A stretch of 43,878 nucleotides of DNA from NCBI GenBank assembly GCA_021779665.1, contig JAJYAG010000035.1:1-43878 (forward strand), in the 5' to 3' direction. This document shows positions 15,359-23,442 of the stretch, one piece after another. The translations under genes were made by a program, and so were the position numbers. This DNA is from Bacteroidota bacterium. GTDB lineage: Bacteria; Bacteroidota; Bacteroidia; Bacteroidales; JAAUTT01. The notes beneath the pieces are model-generated. The model worked only from the letters and a program-made list of their open reading frames with translations. It was not told the origin of the DNA and did no database searches. Position 1 is the stretch's first letter; every line of letters begins with the position of its first letter.

Positions 15359-17983
15359 ACCCAGGAAATGTTTTTCGAAGAATCGTTGATAGGTCTCAGG
15401 ATTTTTATCTGCCAGTAAAGTCTTTAAATTATCGGCTGTAATGATGAAACAATAAGTCTTCTTTGTTTTGAGATTCTTGTTGATTGCGGGCGATGGACAA
15501 AAGGAGTTATAATAATTCACAGCATCGTCCCGGTTGTTAAACTGGTGAATGGTAATAAGCTTCCATTCCTTGTCAAACTCTGCATTCTGAACCTCAAACT
15601 TAACTTTATTAAAATTATCGAGGTTGAAATTGATGATATCGAAAACAAGCTGATTGATATCCTCGTTGGAATTAACTAACCAAGCCATGATTATAGGAGC
15701 TTTGTCTTCGGAACTGTAAGTCGCTTCAGCTTTAATAGTCTCCTCGGTTTTCTTAACCTCAGGGTTCTGATTATCTATATGAAAAATAATCCCTTTGGCA
15801 GCGGTACTTACTTCGGTATTGGGATAAGCTGCTGCAACCCTTTCCAGCTCGCGTCTGAAAGTGGTTATATCAGCAGTTTTACTCATGGATAATGCTTTCA
15901 GGAAAGCAAACTGTGGAACAAGAGCACTGTTCTTATACTGATTTAATGCCTGCTCTGAATTCTGATACACCTGCTGGTAATTACCGGCCAGGTAAAGATT
16001 GTAGGTCTGCTCGTAAAACCGATTTGCGCGGTTGGCTTCCTCATCGGCGCTTTTGGCATAATTCGGATCGGATAACACTTTCGCGTATATACTGCCCGGG
16101 TACTGCGACAGGATAAGCTGTTTATATTGCTGCGCCTTAGAAGTATTTCCTGCAAGATTCTGGATACTATACAACTGATAATATGCTGACGGAGTATAGT
16201 TACTCTGCGGATAGCGCCGTACCAGTTCCTCATAAAGCTTAATTGCTTCGTCTGGCTCATTTAGCTCATTTTTATAGACTCCGGCAGCATTGAAAAAGGC
16301 GTCCCGAATTTTTGAGTGCGAAGCTTGTTTTAAGGAATCGGTAACCGGTATATCCTGAAGATAAAACTCAGGGGTTTTGTTATCGGCAATTTTCTTTTCC
16401 TGCTCCTGATTAGCGGCTCCAGCAAATTCAGCGGTTTCGGAACTTGCATTTAAGCCTTTATTGCGTCTTCGCCAGTTATCCTCCAGTTTACGCTTTCCCC
16501 ATTTAGCCTGAAACTCAGCCATACCCTGCTGTATGGACACCTGATTATAAAAATACCAGTTACCCTGACTCGCTGCAGTTTGAGTTTGCGACCGGTTGTT
16601 GTAAATGTTATAGTTTTGACTTGCAAGCAACTCTTTTTGTTGTGCTTCGGCCTCCTGATTTCGAATCTGCTGAATTATATTATTCACAACGCGTAACCTT
16701 TCCGGCTCGGTCATGGAAGCAAGTAGTAACAAGCTGTCCTGAAGCTCGATTGTATTAAGATTGCCCACAAGAACATTCAAATTATCGGCACGCGATTTTA
16801 CTCTTTCGTAATCTTTGTAATCGGGTCGCAGGCTTTGCATACTGCTGTCGTAATAAGCCTGAGCCGGAATATATTTCTTCTTACCGTAATAAATATCTGC
16901 AAGTGTCAGGAAAGTGGTGGCTTTCTGTTGCTCATTTTTTGTAGTAGCTGTGGCCGATTGCTTGTAAAGTTCAATAGCCTTGTCTTCATTCTTTTCTTTC
17001 AGCTCCATGTTGGCAAGAGCAAAATAAATCTGATCCCGGAAATCTTTATTCTTCTGATCTTTGAGCATTTTATAAAGCTGGGCCTTGATACCCTTATTCC
17101 CTTTCGAATCGGCATCGGCTAATCCCGCTAAGTTAATACGGGCATTAAAAGTCATTTCATAAGGAGGGTTCATCTTGACCACCTTAGTGAAATATTCCGA
17201 AGCTTTTCTTTCTTCTCCCAATAGTTGGTATAACTGAGCCAGAATATAAGTCTGACGCAACTTTTTCTGCTTACCTTTCGCATTCTCCAGAGCCTTTTCA
17301 AGCTTTTGAGCAGCTGGATTATATTGCTCCTTTCGGATGTGAAAATCGGCTATGGTTGCATTAAGTTCAGATTTCAGTTTTTTAGGAAACTTTTTATCAC
17401 TGTCCAGATTTGTAAGAATCTTTTCAGCATCATTCAGTTCGTTAGACTCAAGGTGAATTCGGGCCTGCCACAGCAATGCTTCGTAACGAACCGGATCCTT
17501 GGGAAATTCTTTAAGTATAAAAGTTATTGTTTTTGCGGCTTCCTGATAATCACTTTTATAAAAATTGGCTTTCGTAATAAGCATATAACTTTCATCGGCC
17601 CAACTGTTGTATTCGTTACGGGCCATAAATTCCTTTTCGGAAGGGCTAAGCTTATTGGTTTTATAGTTCGGCTTTGCTTTAATAGAATGAATAGTTACCA
17701 CCTTTGAAGCCTTCTTGATGGCCACATCCATATCGGAAGCTGCTGAAGCGTTAAGGTCCTTGTCGCCGTATGTAAAAATATCCAGCAGCTGATTATAATC
17801 GTCTTTATAACCTTCATTTATCCGGGCGACTCCACTTTTAAAACTTTCGTTACCGTTGAAGTAAATATTATAATGAGAAATTAAAGCATGATAATTTCTG
17901 GATACAAGAGTATTCTTCTGGGTGGAACATCCCACAGCAAGAATTAAAGCAATAAGAGGAATTATTTGGAAAAATTTCTTCAA
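15353..17983 (-). CDS. porW: Type IX secretion accessory TPR lipoprotein PorW/SprE
   Basis: An 876-residue lipoprotein. It begins with a basic n-region, a hydrophobic stretch and a lipobox L-A-V-G-C with Cys19. The body is almost entirely helical tetratricopeptide-like repeats (for example about 143-330 and 590-660), with a Gln/Asn-rich insert around 440-500. The N-terminal R-N-Y-H-A-L-I-S-H-Y-N-I-Y-F-N-G-N-E-S-F region (29-48) is the hallmark of PorW/SprE. That protein is required for T9SS secretion in Porphyromonas and for gliding in Flavobacterium and is thought to bridge the PorLM motor and the outer-membrane translocon. It stands alone on the minus strand, as porW often does. No other T9SS core gene is in the window. 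Confidence 0.88.
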   Translation of the reverse strand: MKKFFQIIPLIALILAVGCSTQKNTLVSRNYHALISHYNIYFNGNESFKSGVARINEGYKDDYNQLLDIFTYGDKDLNASAASDMDVAIKKASKVVTIHSIKAKPNYKTNKLSPSEKEFMARNEYNSWADESYMLITKANFYKSDYQEAAKTITFILKEFPKDPVRYEALLWQARIHLESNELNDAEKILTNLDSDKKFPKKLKSELNATIADFHIRKEQYNPAAQKLEKALENAKGKQKKLRQTYILAQLYQLLGEERKASEYFTKVVKMNPPYEMTFNARINLAGLADADSKGNKGIKAQLYKMLKDQKNKDFRDQIYFALANMELKEKNEDKAIELYKQSATATTKNEQQKATTFLTLADIYYGKKKYIPAQAYYDSSMQSLRPDYKDYERVKSRADNLNVLVGNLNTIELQDSLLLLASMTEPERLRVVNNIIQQIRNQEAEAQQKELLASQNYNIYNNRSQTQTAASQGNWYFYNQVSIQQGMAEFQAKWGKRKLEDNWRRRNKGLNASSETAEFAGAANQEQEKKIADNKTPEFYLQDIPVTDSLKQASHSKIRDAFFNAAGVYKNELNEPDEAIKLYEELVRRYPQSNYTPSAYYQLYSIQNLAGNTSKAQQYKQLILSQYPGSIYAKVLSDPNYAKSADEEANRANRFYEQTYNLYLAGNYQQVYQNSEQALNQYKNSALVPQFAFLKALSMSKTADITTFRRELERVAAAYPNTEVSTAAKGIIFHIDNQNPEVKKTEETIKAEATYSSEDKAPIIMAWLVNSNEDINQLVFDIINFNLDNFNKVKFEVQNAEFDKEWKLITIHQFNNRDDAVNYYNSFCPSPAINKNLKTKKTYCFIITADNLKTLLADKNPETYQRFFEKHFLGK

Positions 17984-18077
17984 CAGGTTTTTTTATAGTT
18001 AATAACTGATTTTGGAAAAATTTATTTTCTATAACAAAGAAAACATAAAACACTAAATGAAAAAAATGTTAGGACAG

Positions 18078-18113
18078 GAAAAACAAAGAGCTGCCAAACA
18101 ATATGACAGCTCT
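18078..18113 (-). terminator. Terminator after the sugar MFS gene
   Basis: AGAGCTG (18087-18093) pairs with CAGCTCT (18107-18113). On the minus strand the hairpin is followed by TTTGTTTTTCC. It lies 32 bp after the transporter stop codon. Confidence 0.6.
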
Positions 18114-18144
18114 CTGCAAAATTATGATGTAACCCTTTAAGCAA

Positions 18145-19446
18145 TTATGCTACAGGAATATCTTTATTAACGTTCTTGCTACCAATCAAAGCATAGAATA
18201 ATAAATAAGCAAGACCGGCAACAATTACCCAGTAACTGGTCATAAAGCCAGAAATATCGGCTACCCAGTTTTGTAATAATGGAAGTAAACCACCACCGCA
18301 AACTAAAACCATGAAGATACCGGAAGCAGCAGCAAGATATTTACCTAAGCCTTCAACTGCCAGGTTGAAAATACCGCCCCACATGATAGAGGTACAAAGA
18401 CCTACCAATACAAGGAACATAGCAGTGATGGGAACTTCGGCCAAACCAAAGGAAATAGCGCCGGTTGCACTTTTCTGCAATAAAGGAAGGTTTACCTGAG
18501 TGGAAGGAGATGAGAATATGGCGCACAATACGAGGATGATACCAACAGCAGAAGTTACAGAAAGCATTGTTTTACTTGAAACTTTTGCACCCAGAGCAGC
18601 ACCTAACAAGCGGCCAATCAACATTAAAAACCAATAAGTACCAACAACAAAACCTGAAATGGTAGGATCAATACCTACACCTTTACCTGTGGTATCAGTA
18701 AGGAAAAGGTTCAATGTACCTGGTGTACCAACTTCAACACCCACATAAACGAAAATACCAATAGCTCCTAAAATAAAATGACGGAACTTTAATGCTCCGG
18801 ACATCAAATTTGCAAGTGGTTCAGAAGATTGTTCTGCGTGTGGTTCGGGAATGCTTACAAAATATAAAATAACGAATACGAGAGCGAATACTCCCATAGC
18901 AATGTACATTACAGGGAAAATATCGGTGATCACAGCTTTAGTAACATCGCTTATCAAAATACCTACTAACATTGGTGTAAGGGTGGCCATAACAGAGTTG
19001 AAAGAGCCTCCAACCTGAATCAGCTGGTTACCTTTATTGCCACCACCACCAAGTGTATTTAACATGGGGTTAACAACGGTATTCAATAAACACATAGAGA
19101 AACCTGCTATAAAGGCTCCGGTAAGGTAAACAATAAATGCCGATGCGGGTCCTGTATGTCCGGCTAGATATTGTATAAATACACCTACAAAACCAATAGC
19201 GATAGCTATAAGAGCGGTTTTCTTATATCCTACTCTTTGTAAAAGAATACCTGCAGGAATTCCCATTACGGCATAAGCAATAAAATTTGCGAAATTACCC
19301 AGCATTCCCAAGGCATTGGAAACGTTAAACTGAGACTTCAAAACGATCCCCATGGGCGCTGCCAAGTTTGTTACAAATGAGATCATACCGAAAAGCAGGA
19401 TCATCATTATAATTGGTAACGTGTAACTTTTTTGGTTTGTGTTCAT
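18145..19446 (-). CDS. Sugar:H+ symporter, FHS-type MFS (FucP/GluP-like)
   Basis: A 433-residue inner-membrane transporter with about 12 predicted spans. The conserved segment V-V-N-P-M-L-N-T-L-G (about 124-133) followed by a Gly-rich turn and G-N-Q-L-I-Q is typical of the FHS (fucose-galactose-glucose:H+) branch of the major facilitator superfamily. The exact sugar cannot be read from sequence. The secreted GH43 gene lies 88 bp upstream on the same strand, which suggests uptake of a monosaccharide released by that enzyme, such as arabinose, xylose or galactose. A terminator hairpin follows the stop. Confidence 0.85.
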   Translation of the reverse strand: MNTNQKSYTLPIIMMILLFGMISFVTNLAAPMGIVLKSQFNVSNALGMLGNFANFIAYAVMGIPAGILLQRVGYKKTALIAIAIGFVGVFIQYLAGHTGPASAFIVYLTGAFIAGFSMCLLNTVVNPMLNTLGGGGNKGNQLIQVGGSFNSVMATLTPMLVGILISDVTKAVITDIFPVMYIAMGVFALVFVILYFVSIPEPHAEQSSEPLANLMSGALKFRHFILGAIGIFVYVGVEVGTPGTLNLFLTDTTGKGVGIDPTISGFVVGTYWFLMLIGRLLGAALGAKVSSKTMLSVTSAVGIILVLCAIFSSPSTQVNLPLLQKSATGAISFGLAEVPITAMFLVLVGLCTSIMWGGIFNLAVEGLGKYLAAASGIFMVLVCGGGLLPLLQNWVADISGFMTSYWVIVAGLAYLLFYALIGSKNVNKDIPVA

Positions 19447-19534
19447 AAATTAGTTTTTTTTAGAGTTAATTCGATATGTGGTGCTAAAAGTAATGATTTT
19501 TTTTCTCTGGAGTAAAAATTATTAAAATTCAAAA

Positions 19535-20533
19535 TCAATTTTTATTCTTTCTTTTCAACGGGTTAGCCTCTACCCCTTCCTTAGTAATTTTAACAGGCAT
19601 AATAAAGCCTTGATTATCAAAATACATCCTGTCAATACAGGTTACCCTGGAGTTGGCCGCGGTTTCCCCTTTTGGACGTCTGTGGTAAACAATATACCAA
19701 TCATCAGTTCCGGGAACGTTTATTACAGAATGATGCCCTGCTCCTGTGGCAATTTCGGGATCCTGCTGCAGAATTTTGCCAATTCTATTAAATGGCCCGA
19801 ACGGTGTATCGGCAATGGCATAAGCCACACTGTAGTTAGGACCTCCCCAGCCGCCTTCGGACCACATAAAATAGTATTTGCCGTTTTTTTTAAACATGAT
19901 TGGACCTTCAACATAGTTTTCAGGTGTGATGGACCGGAAAATTGTCCCATCGTCAAAGGGTAAAAAACCGGTGAAGTCATTTTTCAATTTTGCAATGTTG
20001 CAATGCCTCCATCCACCGTAAATCATGTAATAAGTACCATCGCTGTCCTGAAAAACAAACTGATCAATGGGCTGGGCTTCGTTAATTATTTTGTCAATTA
20101 ACGGTTTACCCAGGTAATCCCTGAAGGGACCTGATGGTTTATCGGCTACGGCCACCCCGATTCCGCCATATTCGTTGTTATTCTGAATATCATTGGCCCC
20201 AAAAAACAAAAAGTACTTTTTATCTTTCTTAATGATTGCCGGAGCCCATAACGCTCTTTTAATCCATTTAACGCTTGCCGTATCAAGAATATGGCTGTGT
20301 TTTGTCCAGTTTACAAGGTCGGGAGAGGAAAAAGCATCGAAAAAAACCTGTTCCTCGTATTTTGCTGAATAAGTTGGATAAATCCAGTATTGGGAATCGA
20401 AGATAACTCCTTCCGGATCGGCGTACCAGCCCTGGAAGACAGGATTTCCCGATTTGACCTTACTACTCTGATTAACTTGTGAGAATGCAAACGAACATGC
20501 GAATAACAATAACGCGGTTAAGTAAATTTTCAT
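19535..20533 (-). CDS. Secreted glycoside hydrolase family 43
   Basis: A five-bladed beta-propeller glycosidase of family GH43, which contains arabinofuranosidases, xylosidases and exo-galactosidases. The three catalytic carboxylates are visible: Asp39 in W-Y-A-D-P-E (base), Asp157 in Q-P-I-D-Q-F-V-F (pKa modulator) and Glu209 in Y-V-E-G-P-I-M-F (acid). I place the start at the ATG complementary to 20531-20533 because it begins a clean signal peptide (Lys2, hydrophobic run, cleavage near A-F-S-Q), giving 332 aa. An in-frame ATG exists up to 20641 but would add an unlikely 36-residue extension before the signal. There is no T9SS C-terminal domain, so it is probably periplasmic or surface lipid-free. 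The sugar transporter gene follows. Confidence 0.86.
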   Translation of the reverse strand: MKIYLTALLLFACSFAFSQVNQSSKVKSGNPVFQGWYADPEGVIFDSQYWIYPTYSAKYEEQVFFDAFSSPDLVNWTKHSHILDTASVKWIKRALWAPAIIKKDKKYFLFFGANDIQNNNEYGGIGVAVADKPSGPFRDYLGKPLIDKIINEAQPIDQFVFQDSDGTYYMIYGGWRHCNIAKLKNDFTGFLPFDDGTIFRSITPENYVEGPIMFKKNGKYYFMWSEGGWGGPNYSVAYAIADTPFGPFNRIGKILQQDPEIATGAGHHSVINVPGTDDWYIVYHRRPKGETAANSRVTCIDRMYFDNQGFIMPVKITKEGVEANPLKRKNKN

Positions 20534-20654
20534 ATCGATAGTTAAGTAATACAGTTTTGAGTATTTGAACAGCAATAATACAAAATTTCCGAGAATTGAA
20601 AATAATACCGGCATTACTATTGACCCGAATCTGAAATTCATTCTATATTTATTT

Positions 20655-20662
20655 CGAAATTA
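20655..20662 (-). promoter_or_regulatory. Candidate -7 box for the GH43/sugar-transporter genes
   Basis: The minus strand reads TAATTTCG, within the divergent intergenic region and 121 bp upstream of the chosen GH43 start. The sequence overlaps the palindrome TTTCGAAA, so a dual role for both divergent genes is possible. No -33 match is seen. Confidence 0.3.
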
Positions 20663-20673
20663 ATCAGACTAAA

Positions 20674-23094
20674 GTGTTGAAAATTTTCAGGCGGCCTTTA
20701 CTGTACCTGACATTAACAAACATTTTGTTAGGCGCTTTCCAAAATAATACCTTGGGTCAGGTTTATTCGGGTTATCTTTTCGATGATCTTACAAAGAGCC
20801 CGGTTAATCAGGCTGAAGTTAAAATTACCGGCACAGATATAATTGTATATTCCAACTCGCAGGGCTATTTTGAATTAAGTGCGGAATTGGTAAACCCTTT
20901 AATAGAATCTAAAAGAAAAGCTGTTTTCTCCTATGACAATAAGGAATTAAAATGGTCATCGGCTTTTCCTGTATCGGTTTCGTTATTTGATATTAAAGGG
21001 AAAAACTGCGGAGGGTTTAACTCAGGGACTTCTCTGAATGGTAATTTCAAATTTCCGCGGACCAGCTCTGGCATATATTTATTGCGCCTTTCATCGGCCC
21101 GTTCGGAGAAAACAGTAAAAATCCAGATTATTGAGGACCAGCCATTTTTTAACCTTAGCGAACTGGGGTTGGAAGAATCTCTGCAAATTCAGATCAATTG
21201 TAACGGATATGAGGCAAAGACCTTCTTTCTGAAAAATGAATCACTGAATTTTTATTATCTCACACCGTTAAAGCATCAGCTTCAAAACTATTTAAATACA
21301 ATTCCCGACAGTAAAACCTATGAGGAATATGAAGGAAAACCTCTCAACAACACCTATAATGATGTTACTTCAATTAAGTTTGTGTATGAAATAAATACCG
21401 GTCAGATTTTTTACATCAATTCCAAAAGCTTCCTCTATCATTACGAATTCGCCACAGAGGTGATGGGTTACAATAAACCACTTTACAATTTCAACATCCA
21501 GCAATACACCAACAATCCGCAGCGGATTTATATTTTGGGTTCGGTAAATCATTATATATCGTCCGATATTTATACCATGGAGTTTTTCGGAGGTGACGAA
21601 CTTGACTGCAATCAGATAAAAACTGTTTACGACAAAATAGCTAAGACCTGCTTTTTTGGAAATAACCTGCGGTTTTATGCCAATACAACTTTTTTGGAGT
21701 CCTGCTCGTCCGTACCGCAGGTTAAATCGGAAGAATTATTCAGAGGTCAGGATTACCAGGCTTTAAACCCCGGAGTAGCATTTGGCTACCTTAAAAAAGT
21801 AAATGTAAAAGATGTTTCGGACACCTACCTGGGACGTCACGATATTCCTTTGATCAATGGCATTCCTAACGATATACCGGTGGTTGCCGGAATAATTACA
21901 ACTGAGTTCCAAACGCCGCTAAGTCACATCAACATACTTAGCCGAAACCGGAAAACGCCCAATATGGCATTAAGGAGCGGCTGGGATAGCGAGATCCTGA
22001 ACTTTTTTAACGGGAAGCTGGTGCGTTTGGAGGTGAGCAGTTCAAAATACACCATTCGTGAGGCCTCAATTGCCGAAGCTGAAAACTATTGGAAATCACA
22101 TGAACCTTCTGTTGTGGCTAAACTTACAATCGACACACTAACGAAAGGAATTGTTGAATTAAATAATGCTGGGATAAACGCTGTAAAAACGATTGGTGGT
22201 AAGGCGGCGAATTTTGCAGAGCTGAACAGGATATCATCTGTTAAACTACCTGAAGGAGGCTTTACTATTCCATTCTTTTACTATAAACAGCATCTTAAAC
22301 AAAACGGCTTAGACATTTTTATAGAGAAAACCATTTCAGATCAGAATTTCAGGGAGAATTCGCTGATAAGAGAACTGATGCTGAAGAAAATAAGAGACAC
22401 TATTAAGAATTCTCCAATCGATCCAATCTTATTGGATTTGGTTACCCGGAAAATTCAGCAGTCAGGATATGATGCTTACAGGTTCAGGTCATCTACAAAT
22501 GCTGAAGATGTTGAAGGTTTTAACGGAGCCGGCCTCTATGATTCATACACAGGAATACCCGGCGACACGGATAAAACTATTGAAAAGGCAATTAAAAAGG
22601 TTTGGGCCAGCTTATGGAATTTTCGAGCTTTTGAAGAGCGTGATTATTTTAAGATCGACCACACATCAATTGCCATGGGTATTCTTGTTCACCGTTCCTT
22701 CCCTGCAGAGGATGCAAACGGGGTGGTAATTACAACTAACCTTTACAATTCAAATACTCCTGGTTTTACAATCAACAGTCAGTTTTACGAATTCAGTGTA
22801 GTGCGACCGGAAAACAATGTATTACCGGAACAAATAATTTATTATACTATCTTGGAGCCTTATAAAAACAGGATTGAATATGTAAACAAATCAAATCTGC
22901 CTAATAAACCATCCGAACTTGTTTTAACAGAGCAGGAAGTAACAGAACTGGCTGAAGCTTGCAAAGCAATAACACGATACTATTGCACCAGTCTTCAAAA
23001 ATGCTATCCTCTGGATATAGAATTTAAAATCGACTCAACGGTCTCAGGTACCAGAAAGCTTTACATCAAGCAGGCTCGTCCCTTTCAGCAATAG
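20674..23094 (+). CDS. Secreted PEP-utilising/ATP-grasp dikinase-like protein (glucan water dikinase-like order)
   Basis: An 806-residue protein. Residues 1-29 look like a Sec signal (K-I-F-R-R, hydrophobic run, T-L-G-Q). Residues 30-70 resemble a carboxypeptidase-regulatory-like beta-sandwich, and residues 100-153 resemble a T9SS type-A sorting domain placed internally. Residues about 200-360 are of unknown fold. Residues 400-452 form a phosphohistidine swivel domain with His418 in T-P-L-S-H-I-N-I-L-S-R. Residues 505-805 form the PPDK/PEP-synthase ATP-binding domain: G-G-K-A-A-N (508-513), R-S-S-T-N-A-E-D (605-612), D-I-E-F (781-784), Q-A-R-P-F (800-804). His before ATP-grasp is the order of plant glucan water dikinase, the reverse of PEP synthase. 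No PEP/pyruvate TIM barrel is present. The start is GTG at 20674 (TTG also possible). The substrate is unknown. Confidence 0.78.
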   Translation: MLKIFRRPLLYLTLTNILLGAFQNNTLGQVYSGYLFDDLTKSPVNQAEVKITGTDIIVYSNSQGYFELSAELVNPLIESKRKAVFSYDNKELKWSSAFPVSVSLFDIKGKNCGGFNSGTSLNGNFKFPRTSSGIYLLRLSSARSEKTVKIQIIEDQPFFNLSELGLEESLQIQINCNGYEAKTFFLKNESLNFYYLTPLKHQLQNYLNTIPDSKTYEEYEGKPLNNTYNDVTSIKFVYEINTGQIFYINSKSFLYHYEFATEVMGYNKPLYNFNIQQYTNNPQRIYILGSVNHYISSDIYTMEFFGGDELDCNQIKTVYDKIAKTCFFGNNLRFYANTTFLESCSSVPQVKSEELFRGQDYQALNPGVAFGYLKKVNVKDVSDTYLGRHDIPLINGIPNDIPVVAGIITTEFQTPLSHINILSRNRKTPNMALRSGWDSEILNFFNGKLVRLEVSSSKYTIREASIAEAENYWKSHEPSVVAKLTIDTLTKGIVELNNAGINAVKTIGGKAANFAELNRISSVKLPEGGFTIPFFYYKQHLKQNGLDIFIEKTISDQNFRENSLIRELMLKKIRDTIKNSPIDPILLDLVTRKIQQSGYDAYRFRSSTNAEDVEGFNGAGLYDSYTGIPGDTDKTIEKAIKKVWASLWNFRAFEERDYFKIDHTSIAMGILVHRSFPAEDANGVVITTNLYNSNTPGFTINSQFYEFSVVRPENNVLPEQIIYYTILEPYKNRIEYVNKSNLPNKPSELVLTEQEVTELAEACKAITRYYCTSLQKCYPLDIEFKIDSTVSGTRKLYIKQARPFQQ

Positions 23095-23343
23095 CTATTC
23101 TATAGAAACCACTTCTTTTATATCGGGCATTTCCTTCAAAATGGCTTTTTCTATGCCGGCCTTCAGCGTGTGCATGCTGAACGGGCAGGTAATGCAGGCC
23201 CCGGTAAATTTCACCATTACGACCTTCTCGTCGGTAATATCCTCAACGGTAATATCCCCGCCATCGGCCTGTAAATAAGGACGAAGATTATCTATAGTAG
23301 TGTTGATCTTTTCAATCAACTGATTCTTCTCAATTTGTGTCAT
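23095..23343 (-). CDS. nfu: NifU C-terminal-domain Fe-S scaffold (Nfu)
   Basis: An 82-residue stand-alone NifU-like domain that carries or transfers Fe-S clusters. The cluster ligands are Cys50 and Cys53 in G-A-C-I-T-C-P-F-S, preceded by the typical L-Q-A-D-G-G-D-I segment at 24-31. Its stop codon abuts the stop of the secreted dikinase-like gene without a gap. It lies about 100 bp downstream of the Mrp-like ATPase on the same strand, so the two Fe-S assembly genes are probably co-transcribed across a repeat-containing spacer. Confidence 0.93.
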   Translation of the reverse strand: MTQIEKNQLIEKINTTIDNLRPYLQADGGDITVEDITDEKVVMVKFTGACITCPFSMHTLKAGIEKAILKEMPDIKEVVSIE

Positions 23344-23360
23344 ATCTTAGTATATAAAGT

Positions 23361-23437
23361 CCACAGTCGACAGACGACAGTCCACAGAAAAGGCAAAACA
23401 TGTATTTACTGTGGACTGTGGTCTGTGGTCTGTGGTC
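23361..23437. repeat. Inverted and tandem repeat between nfu and mrp
   Basis: ACAGTCCACAG (23377-23387) pairs perfectly with CTGTGGACTGT (23409-23419). On the right, TCTGTGG occurs twice in tandem followed by TCT (23422-23438), and on the left GTCCACAG (23359-23366) and GTCGACAGACGACAG give further copies of the same motif. I recall similar GTCTGTGG-rich spacers in other Bacteroidota genomes, but that is memory, not a search. Confidence 0.65.
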
Positions 23438-23442
23438 TAAAA

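Noticed and set aside
20534-20641. N-terminal extension of the GH43 protein by 36 residues
   Set aside because: The extension precedes a clean signal peptide and contains a second hydrophobic stretch; the ATG at 20533 is the better start.
20674-23094. Phosphoenolpyruvate synthase or pyruvate phosphate dikinase
   Set aside because: The PEP/pyruvate-binding barrel is missing, the order of His and ATP-binding domains is reversed, and there is an apparent secretion signal.
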